Below are positions 55,655 through 64,000 of a stretch of DNA of 64,000 nucleotides, one piece after another. The number at the start of each line of letters is the position of its first letter. Position 1 is the first letter of the stretch. The stretch spans positions 276,300 through 340,299 of the forward strand of contig JAANYP010000413.1 of NCBI GenBank assembly GCA_020465985.1, in the 5' to 3' direction. The position numbers were made by a program, and so were the translations under genes. The notes beneath the pieces are model-generated. The model made no database searches. It saw only the letters and a program-made list of their open reading frames with translations, and was not told where the DNA came from. The DNA comes from Centrapalus pauciflorus. Its lineage: Eukaryota > Streptophyta > Magnoliopsida > Asterales > Asteraceae.

Positions 55655-58280
55655 ATGGAATTTGAAAATAGCAGCAGTGGATCTGGGCAAGGACTCAAAG
55701 TGACTATGCTCAAGCCCACTGAGTTTGAGATGTGGAAACTCAGGATTCAACAGCATATTCAATTCATTGATTATGCCATATGGGAAGCTGTTGAATTCCC
55801 TCCTGTAGTTGATCCAGAACTTGATGCTGAGGGAAAACCAGTCAAAACTCCTCCAAAAACTGAACTTGAAAGGAAGGCTAGAATGAATGAAGTGAAAGCA
55901 CTCACACTATTACAAATAGCCATTCCTAATGCTTATCAACATCAGTTCAAAAAGTTTTATACTGCTCACTCTCTTTGGAATGCCTTAGAGAAGAGGTTTG
56001 CTGGTAATGCCAGTACCAAGAGAAATCAAAAAGACCTCTTGAACAGCAGTATGAAAACTTTTCTGGTGGCAAGAATGAAAACCTCACTCAAATCTTTGAC
56101 AGGTTCAACAAACTGATAAGTGAACTGGAAAGTGCAAAGGTCAATCTGGATCAAGATGAAGTCAACAGAAAGTTTCTCAGATCTCTTGGAGAAGAATGGA
56201 CAGTCTATGCTGCACAGTGGAGAACAAAAGACACACTTGATGAGATAGAATTGGATGATCTATACAACAGTCTAAGAGTGTTTGAGACTGAAATTGATGC
56301 TAAAAAGAAATCCTTTTCTTATAATCACAACACTGCTCTTCTGTCTTCTGAAAAATCTAATAACTGTGATTCTTTTTCAGGTGGTGATGGCAATTCTGCT
56401 GAAACTCATTATGAAGCTTTTGTTGCCAATGATGGATTATTTGCTCTAAATGTTGAAGACTTGGAACAAATTCATCCAGATGATCTTGAAGAGATGGATT
56501 TAAAGTGGCAACATGCAATGCTGACCATGAGAGCCAAAAGATTTCTGAAAAGAACTGGTAGGGCCAACTTTCAAGCAAAGACCGAAGGCAAACCATCTTT
56601 TGATAAATCAAAAGTGGAATGCTACAAATGCCATAAGCTTGGTCACTTTGCCAGAGAATGTAGATCTCAAGGTCAACAGCCATCAAGGACTTCACAGCCC
56701 ATCCAAGCGTCCTCATCAACAGCACTTGTCTCTCAAGAAGACAATGTGTTTGACTGGAGTGATCAGACAGAGGAAGAATTTCAAAATCAAGCACTTATGG
56801 CAGAAACATCAAATGTCTCCTCCACTGAACTACCATCTGAGGTAATTCTAAACTCTGCTCTCAATCATGCAAAAATATGGTTAAAAAGTACAGAGATCAT
56901 AATGAGAGCATGTGCAAAACTCTAGCTAAGATGGAAGAAAGGAGATATGAATATATGCAAGCCATAGAAGATCTGGAAAAACAGATCAATGATTATAAGG
57001 ATAATGAGATTCAAATGGGGTATGATAGAAACTATCATGAATGGGAGAAAAAGGAACTCAATAAGAAAATAGAATCTCTGAATAAAAAGGTAGAAGAAAC
57101 TGAACAGAAGGTGTTAGAGGCTAATGAGAAACTGGAATCTGTTAACATAGATCTAGGTAACTTCAAGTTAGCAAATCAAAAGCTAGAACACCTAATGGAA
57201 GTTCAATTCAAAGATAGAGTCAAATCTCAGGTCAATCCCAAAGAAGGAATAGGATACAGAGCTACTCCTCCTCCATACAACAACAAGTACATACACCCAA
57301 TGAGTGAGGTTGCTGATAGACTTGTCAATGAACCACTAGATGAGTCTATGACTATTGTAGATCCTATCCTTGATAACAGTCCTGAATTAAAAGAAGATAA
57401 GAGTCAAAATAGAGACTGTGACACAAAGAGTGCACCCATAGAAGTCCAAGTTCCCAGTAAGAAAGGAAAAGAGAAGATGAGTGTATGCAATGCTACTCCA
57501 CAAGTTTCTGTACATTCTAACTGTAACACTGCATCTTCATCAAAAGGAACTAAAAGAGGTAAAACTGTTTCTATCTGCACATGCCAAAAGCATGGTGTTC
57601 AAAAGTTTCCTAAACAACAGCAGGTAAGAGGAAACCAGAGAAACAAGAACCAGAAATTGACAGAAAAGTCTGGTGTTCCAATTCAAACTGTCAAAAGATG
57701 CTTTCACTGTGGAAGGAAGAATCACTTAGCCAAGGATTGTTTTTACAAACCAGCTGTTGCAAAACAGACTGTGCATCACACAAAATCAAATCCTAATCAG
57801 GCAAAGCACTCAAAAGTGAAACCTTCCACAGCAGCTCCAAAGAAAACAGTTGATCACAGATTCTCAAAAGTTAATAAAAAACAGTCCACACATCAAAAAC
57901 AAGTTTTGGCAAAGCCTAAATCAAGTTTTAAACAAATATGGTGTGTCAAGGACAAATCTGTTGCTCAAACTGCTAATGCAAAAGATCAGACTGCTAAGTC
58001 AAAATCTGATGCTGTTAGTGCAAAAACTGAAACTGTTAGCACTACAAACACAGCTCAAGCTGCTGGGCATCAAACTGGAGCTGCTAGTGAATCATCTGAG
58101 ACTGTCAGAAGAAAAGATGATCAAAATAGTTGGATACCTCATATTATCACTAAATACTCTCCAAAGACTCCATCAGTAGATCTCACCAAATATAAGAAGT
58201 CAAAAACAGTTTTTAGTTATGTCAATGTACAAGGCCAACCCAAAACCAATTTGGTTTGGGTTTACTCCACTACTAACTAA
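55655..58280 (+). pseudogene. Element E gag, with two frameshifts
   Basis: The ATG at 55655 starts MEFENSSSGSGQGLKVTMLK. The gag domain runs to about 56110 and beyond. A one-base deletion near 56040 (TTGAACAGC where B has CTGAAACAG) and another near 56845 shift the frame. Pieces are 55655-56040, 56041-56845 (zinc knuckle CYKCHKLGHFARECR at about 56620) and 56846-58280. The last piece has a long coiled coil, a second knuckle CFHCGRKNHLAKDC near 57700, and a Lys/Thr/Ala-rich tail ending YSTTN-stop at 58278. It aligns throughout with element B gag. Confidence 0.9.
57618..57629 (+). promoter_or_regulatory. Element E splice-donor-like site within gag
   Basis: CAGCAG/GTAAGA with the junction after 57623, in phase 0 of the gag frame. 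The same site is kept in element B. With the acceptor at 58296 it would define an intron of 673 nt that joins gag to pol in frame. Confidence 0.42.
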
Positions 58281-58296
58281 GCTGTTATTTGTGCAG
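58269..58296 (+). promoter_or_regulatory. Element E splice-acceptor-like site at the gag-pol junction
   Basis: CACTACTAACTAAGC, then TGTTATTTGTGCAG ending at 58296. TACTAAC is an exact branch-point consensus and overlaps the gag stop region. Base 58297 starts a codon (Gly) in the pol frame. Confidence 0.52.
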
Positions 58297-61200
58297 GGCA
58301 ACCACAGGTCTCCTCATAGAACAAGATGGCATCTGGACAGTGGATGCTCTAGGCACATGACAGGCAATTCTGAATGCTTGTCAAATTTCAAAGGCTTTGA
58401 TGGAGGTTTTGTTGCATTTGGAGGCAACTCAAAAGGAGGTAAAGTTACAGGTAAAGGCACTGTTAATGCAGGCAACATGACATTCCATGATGTTCTGTAT
58501 GTTGAACAGCTGAAGTACAATTTATTGAGTGTCTCTCAAATCTGTGACAAACAAAACATTGTTCTGTTCACAGATTCTGAGTGCATTGTTCTTTCAAAGG
58601 ATTTCAAAATTCCTGAAAATCTTGTTTTACTTAGAACACCAAGAAAGGACAATGTTTACTGCCTGGACACAGCTCTCTTGACTAAATCAAATACTTTAAG
58701 CTGTTTAATATCCAAAGCATCATCAAATGAATCTGCTCTTTGGCATAGAAGGATGTGTCACATGAACTTCAAGTCCATGAATGATTTAGTTAAAAAGAAT
58801 CTGGTAAGAGGATTACCACAAAAGGAGTTCATTTGTGATGATCATTGTGTAGCATGTCTTAAAGGTAAGCAACACAAAACTTCTCATAAGGCCAAAGAAG
58901 TAAATTCAATCTCATCTGTTCTTCAGTTGTTACATATGGATCTATTTGGTCCAACATCTGTTTTGAGTTTGAATAAAAGGGCATACTGTTTAGTCATTGT
59001 TGATGATTTCACCAGATTTACTTGGGTTTACTTTCTTAGGTCCAAAGATGAAACTGCTGAGCTAGTTAAGTCTTTTATCCTTACGATAGAAAACCAATCC
59101 AATTCCAAAGTTAAGGTGATAAGATCAGACAATGGAACTGAATTTAAAAATCAAATTCTAACCAGTTTCTGTGAGTCCAAAGGCATTGCTAGACAATATA
59201 GTGCACCAAGAACACCACAGCAAAATGGTGTAGCTGAAAGAAAGAATAGAACATTAATTGAGGCTGCTAGAACAATGCTAGCTGATTCAAATCTGCCAAT
59301 GACTTTCTGGGCAGAAGCTGTTAATACAGCCTGTTATGTTCTAAATAGGGTTCAAGTTGTCCAATCTCAAGGAAAAACTCCCTATGAGTTATTCCATAAC
59401 AGAAGTCCCCTAATAGCTTTCTTCAAGCCTTTTGGATGCCCATGTACTATTCTTCACACTAAGACTCACTTAGGGAAGTTTGAGAGTAAGGCTGAAGAAG
59501 GATTCTTTGTAGGATACTCAACTCAAAGCAAAGCCTATAGAGTATACAACAGTGTGTCTAAAACAATTGAAGAAAGTGCCAATGTTGAATTTAATGAAAA
59601 TACTGCTAACATCAAAGGCACTGGTCCTGATTGGTTATTTGATTTAGATTCACTAACAAATTCTCTGAGCTTTGCTGAGTTTACTGCAGAAGCTGATGCA
59701 TACAGGGTTGAAGCTGCTAACACAAATTCTCATGCTGCCAATACAATTTCTCATGCTGTTGGCACAAAGTTTCAGACTGCTGCAGATTCAACAAGTTGGG
59801 ATGATTTCACCACTCTACCACTTCTGTCATGTGATCCTCCACGGGTCCTGTGCACTCAACATGATGCAAATCCCGACACTGAAGTGCCATTCCCAAGTCC
59901 TGACAGCACAGCTCCAACACAAAAGGAAACAGCTCCAGTTTCTAGGCTAGCAGTCCCAACAGCTTCTCAAGCTGTTAGCCTAGAAACTCAAGCTGTTCCA
60001 GAAACTGAACCATTCACTGGTTCTGATGGAGATGACACAAACCTTGGAACGTCCTTTCAAACAGAGAGAGAGCCCACACTAAGAGTTCATAAGTATCACC
60101 CTCTCAATCAAATACTGGGTGATCCAAGCACTCCTGTTCAAACAAGGAAGATGGTTCACAATGAGACTGCTGCTGCTGAACAAGCAGTTCCTGAATTCAG
60201 TCTAGCAGCTTTTGAACATGCCTGTTTCATGTCTCAATTGGAACCTAAAAAGGCATCAGAAGCATTAAAAGATTCATCCTGGATTGAAGCTATGCAAGAA
60301 GAGCTTTTACAGTTCAAAATTCAGAATGTATGGACTCTGGTGGATCTTCCTAAAGGTAAGAGAGCAATAGGTACAAGATGGGTGTTCAGAAACAAGAAGG
60401 ATGAGAGAGGGATAGTCATCAAGAACAAAGCAAGACTAGTAGCACAAGGGTACACTCAAGAAGAAGGAATAGATTATGATGATGTCTTTGCTCCAGTAGC
60501 AAGAATTGAAGCCATCAGACTATTTCTAGCATATGCAAGTTTCAAAGGATTTAAAGTGTATCAAATGGATGTTAAGTCTGCTTTCCTGTATGGGACAATT
60601 GAAGAGGAAGTGTATGTGTGTCAACCTCCTGGTTTTGAAGACTACAAGTATCCAGACAGGGTGTACAAGCTAGACAAAGCTCTCTATGGTCTTCACCAAG
60701 CCCCCAGAGCATGGTATGACACACTGTCATCATATCTTCTACAGAATAGATTCAAGAGAGGCACTCTGGACAAAACACTTTTCACTAAATCCATCAAAGC
60801 TGAGATTCTTCTTGTCCAAATCTATGTTGATGACATCATCCTCAACTAATGATGGGTTGTGCAAAGATTTTGAGGCCCTAATGCACAAAAAGTTTCAAAT
60901 GAGTTCAATGGGGGAACTCACATTCTTTCTAGGGCTGCAGGTTAAACAGAAGCCTACTGGTCTATTCATAAGTCAATCAAAGTATGTCAAAGACATACTG
61001 GAAAAGTTTGGCTATCAAGACACAAAGGTTGCAAGCACTCCAATGGATCCTCATAAACAGCTCCATACAGACAAAGATGGCATAGATGTGGACATTCATC
61101 TATACAGATCCCTTATAGGATCTCTCATGTATCTAACATATTCTAGACCTGATATAATGTTTGCTGTCTGTGTGTGTGCTAGGTTTCAATGCTCTCCAAA

Positions 61201-61762
61201 GGATTCTCACTTAGTTGCTGTTAAGAGAATCTTTAGATATCTTAAAGGCCAACCACATTTAGGCCTATGGTATTCTAAAGACTCTCCTTTTGAACTAACT
61301 GCTTATTCTGACAGTGACTATGGTGGTTGCAACATTGACAGGAAATCCACAACTGGTGGATGTCAATACTTAGGAGCAAGACTGGTCTCTTGACAATGCA
61401 AAAAGCAAACAACTGTCTCCACATCATCCACTGAAGCAGAATACGTAGCAGCTGCAAGCTGCTGCTCCCAGGTAATGTGGATTCAAAATCAGCTAAGAGA
61501 CTATGGTATGAATTTCTTATCCACTCCTATTTATATTGAAAATTCAAGTGCAATTAGCATTGTGCAAAACCCAGTGAAATTCCCAAAAACCAAGCATATA
61601 GAAATCAGATTTCACTTCATCAGAGATTGTAATGAAAAGAAGTTAATCCAAGTTACCAAAATACATACAGATGATCAGCTAGCTGATCTATTTACAAAAC
61701 CTTTTGATGTGGGAAGGTTCACTTTCCTAATATCAAATATTGGTATGGTAAACATGGATTAA
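58297..61762 (+). pseudogene. Element E pol: protease, integrase, reverse transcriptase, RNase H
   Basis: The frame 58297-60849 encodes the protease (WHLDSGCSRHMTGN; DSG at 58336-58344) and integrase finger (LWHRRMCHMNF, CVACLKGKQHK). The core (LLHMDLFGP, IRSDNGTEFKN, QNGVAERKNRTL) and RT as far as QIYVDDII follow. A deletion of about 8 bp directly after YVDD shifts the frame near 60840. RT and RNase H continue in the next frame (60850-61762): YSDSDYGGCNIDRKSTTGG, then a TGA at 61391-61393 in place of the Trp of LVSWQCKKQ, then STEAEYVAAASCCSQ and DQLADLFTKPFD. The same TGA occurs in element B. Confidence 0.93.
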
Positions 61763-62105
61763 TTGGTTTTCATTATTATCGACTCAGTATGCTAATTTAA
61801 GGGGGAGACACTGTTTCATTGAAAAGTTGCACAATTTTACACTAACAGCATGAGTATTTTCTCATGCTGCTAGTTCATTTTCTCGGACTGCTAGTTATTT
61901 TCACTTGATCTGTCAAAGTGTGCAGGGTATTTGGGTAATTTCTCAAATGTGTGCGCGGGACCCAACCTTTTTCGAAACCTTTAAAGGTCCCAGTTTCGTT
62001 CAGTTGTAACTACCAGTTACATATTCTTCTTCCACGGCCTTCTGCTTTCTCTCTGAACGAATCACACATTCTTCTTTCAAACCCTAAACCATCGTTTGAT
62101 CATCC
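61763..62105 (+). other. Element E spacer before ORF3 with PPT-like tract
   Basis: A non-coding spacer homologous to 7316-7695 of element B. It has the PPT-like TTTAAGGGGGAGACA at 61796-61810, the palindrome CCTTTAAAGG at about 61978-61987, and a CT-rich leader before the ORF3 ATG at 62106. Confidence 0.75.
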
Positions 62106-62879
62106 ATGGAGTTTGTCAAAGAACACAACTGCCTTCCATACTCTCTCAAACACTCTGAACTTCAGCCGTTCCATGACATGATGGATTTCCTCAGGCACTC
62201 CCATATCAACCATGCCCTCAATATCAATCCCACCATATACATATCGCATATCGAACAGTTCTGGAACCGTGCCACTTTTCAAACCATCAATGGAATTCCC
62301 ACTTTACTATCCAAAATTGACGGCACTCCCATCACCATCACTGAGGAATCCATTCAGCACCATTTGCATCTTCAAGATGCCACAGGTATAACAGACCTAA
62401 CCCTTAACGCTTTACATACTGGTCTTTACAATATAGGTTATAGGGGTCCTGCTGATTCATTTACTTTCTTGAAAGCCCATTTTTCTCCTAAATGGAAATT
62501 TCTTGTACATATTATTCAGCAGTGTATGAGCCCCAAAAGAACTGGTTGGTCAGAATTTTCTTCTAACATTGCCACTGCCTTAGTGTGCTTTTCAACAGGC
62601 CAACGGTTCAATTTTTCAAACATGATTTTTCAGGGGATGTTAAGGCATCATTCCCTAAAGGATGGGAAGTTTTTAATGTATCCAAGATTTTTGGCAGAAA
62701 TCATTGCACACACCTGCACTACTTCTCATTTACATAAGAGGATACATATTTCCCATAGGCACTCACTATCTTCTATCAAAAGGCTGATAAAGCCAAGTGC
62801 CAATTTTGTCAGTGTAAATGTTCCATTGCCCTCTGCAATGATGAAGCAAGCAGTTCAGGAACAGAGGAGAGGGTCTTGA
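62106..62879 (+). CDS. Element E ORF3, N-terminal domain
   Basis: The ATG at 62106 (MEFVKEHNCLPYSLKHSELQ) opens 257 residues that cover the complete ORF3 N domain. They include NPTIYISHIEQFWNRATFQT, then HHLHLQDATGITDLTLNALH, RTGWSEFSSNIATALVCFST and MYPRFLAEIIAHTC. This is the best-preserved version of the domain broken in element B. The frame ends in TGA at 62877, probably by a frameshift relative to B (B continues into GEGPEQAQPF). It lacks a hydrophobic segment long enough to cross a membrane. The function is unknown. Confidence 0.82.
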   Translation: MEFVKEHNCLPYSLKHSELQPFHDMMDFLRHSHINHALNINPTIYISHIEQFWNRATFQTINGIPTLLSKIDGTPITITEESIQHHLHLQDATGITDLTLNALHTGLYNIGYRGPADSFTFLKAHFSPKWKFLVHIIQQCMSPKRTGWSEFSSNIATALVCFSTGQRFNFSNMIFQGMLRHHSLKDGKFLMYPRFLAEIIAHTCTTSHLHKRIHISHRHSLSSIKRLIKPSANFVSVNVPLPSAMMKQAVQEQRRGS

Positions 62880-64000
62880 GCAGGCTCAGCCTACATCACT
62901 CGCCTACAAACCCCCGATACCCCAACCCACTCCTCATGATACACAAACTCCCACTGATCTTTTGTAACCAACAACACGCCCACATCAAAAATATATACAA
63001 AAGAAAAGGGGACCAGGAGCTCCTTCCTCCTCCTCCCATCAGCAAGAGCCATATACCCTGTGCATGAGGATCTCCTGCACAGCATACCAAAGGGAACCAC
63101 TAGAGGAAACTGCCCATCCTCACTCAGGAGGTGAACATCAGCTTCAGAGATGGTTCCTATGGGTTCTGTGGCTGACACTACGGATGTCTTCTGCACAAGA
63201 GGCACAGGACAGTGCCAACATAGCTAGACCACGCCCATGGCAACAGCAAGTGGTCCAAACACAAGCTGGAATTCCCCAAACCAAGACGAGGGGCCCAGAG
63301 GTTTCTACTCTGGTATTAATGTCAGTGATAGATCACAAGCACCTCAGGGTGTTTTTCTGATCTTGAGACTGTCTGCAACTCATGCGTTTGACGGATCCCA
63401 AAGACTGAAACCACCTGTTGTAGCTATGTTGGAAACCAAATGTCCACATTGCTGCACAGGGTGCACAAATATGGCCCTAAAGCAATCAGAAATGGCTCAA
63501 AATCAGAGGACGGACTTCATAAGGGGTTTTACGCCTGTGTGGAAAATAAGCTCATTAAATTAGAGCGTTTGATCAAACCCAAGGGGCAAAGGTTAGTAGG
63601 TCCTTCTGACCAAACCATGCTTCAAAAAGGGAGAATCAGGAGGTTCCTACAATAGTCCAAGCAGCTCCCATCAACAACAACAGTCCAAGTAGCACACCAA
63701 CAGTCCCAGTTTCTTAGGGCTAGCAGTCCCAACATAACTTCTCAGCTGTTCAGCCTAGAAACTCAAGCTGCGCCTTTCAAAAGTCACTGGAGTTGGTGAT
63801 CAGGGAAGGCATTCAAGCTCCATCAAGTAAAGTCCAAGCAACATCCTCTTCTCGGGCAAAAGACAAAGGGAGGCATTCTTATTGAATCTCCAAAGCACAA
63901 ATTCTCCGCCAAAGAAGCCCATTGCCTTTGATGCGGAAGTTGCCAAAAGGTTTGAGGCTTGCCTGATCTTCTAATGTCGTTTTATCCTGTTCTTCTGCTA
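62880..64000 (+). pseudogene. Element E ORF3, degenerate C-terminal tail, cut by window edge
   Basis: The sequence remains alignable with element B ORF3 (Pro/Gln-rich linker, then the segment with PVVAMLE and the QTASTPAPTV-like part near 63660-63780), but frame changes are frequent and no open frame exceeds about 110 codons. This part is more damaged than the rest of element E. Confidence 0.6.

Larger units (their letters stand above)
20716..64000 (-). mobile_element. Element D: Sirevirus-like copia retrotransposon, split by elements C and E
   Basis: This minus-strand element has its 3' LTR at 20716-20998, PPT at 20999-21013, and the tail of ORF3 at 21030-21137. Element C follows (21138-45847). 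D resumes with the rest of ORF3 (45848-49440), a spacer with repeats, and pol (51477-54826). It is then cut at 54912 by element E, which extends past the window edge. Gag and the 5' LTR of D are therefore not visible. Reading frame and the TTTAC duplication join exactly across C. Confidence 0.88.
54913..64000 (+). mobile_element. Element E: Sirevirus-like copia retrotransposon, cut by right window edge
   Basis: A plus-strand copy of the same family as element B, inserted in element D between gag and protease. The 5' LTR is at 54913-55581, followed by PBS, gag, pol, spacer with PPT-like tract, and ORF3, whose tail runs to the edge. The 3' LTR is outside. The left flank is TTTTT; the target duplication cannot be checked. 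Confidence 0.93.

Overview
This window is plant nuclear DNA, most likely from a eudicot, and consists almost entirely of nested transposable elements. I see no host protein-coding gene, tRNA or rRNA gene. The plant call rests on Ty1/copia elements primed by initiator-Met tRNA (TGGTATCAGAG), most with Sirevirus traits: long gag with coiled coils, an extra ORF after pol, and repeated polypurine tracts. It also rests on a CACTA element, a Mutator-like element and long TA microsatellites. The species cannot be read from the sequence.

Layout. (1) 1-17157: minus-strand copia element A, whose 3' end lies beyond the left edge. It is split inside gag by complete minus-strand element B (3772-15713, target duplication CTTAT). 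B carries a 1.2 kb Mutator-like element in its 5' LTR (13934-15132). (2) 17158-20715: four TA tracts separated by three different terminal-inverted-repeat elements (T1, T2, T3) whose six ends share one motif. (3) 20716 to beyond 64000: minus-strand element D. It is split by plus-strand element C (21138-45847, duplication TTTAC). C is split by plus-strand copia F (31611-42779, duplication AAACA). F is split by CACTA element G (37169-40904, duplication AAA). D is split a second time by plus-strand element E (54913 to beyond the right edge), which belongs to the same family as B.

How the genes work. Gag makes the particle and binds RNA. Pol supplies protease, integrase, reverse transcriptase and RNase H. 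A, B/E, C and D are Sirevirus-like. B, C, D and E each also encode a large third ORF (ORF3) with an N-terminal domain built around a Phe-Trp motif and a low-complexity or coiled-coil tail. Its function is unknown, and it shows no signal peptide or membrane segment.

The most interesting signals are these. A consensus-like 3' splice site lies exactly between gag and pol in four families, always in phase 0 with pol, and B and E share a strong in-phase donor. ORF3 has its own upstream signals: a splice acceptor in D and a TATA box in C. B and E share one nonsense codon in RNase H. The TA-embedded elements share terminal motifs. The D spacer holds a dispersed CTCGAAT array. In F the LTR repeat extends past the primer-binding-like site. 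Nearly all copies carry disabling lesions; the D ORF3 and the F polyprotein are the least damaged.
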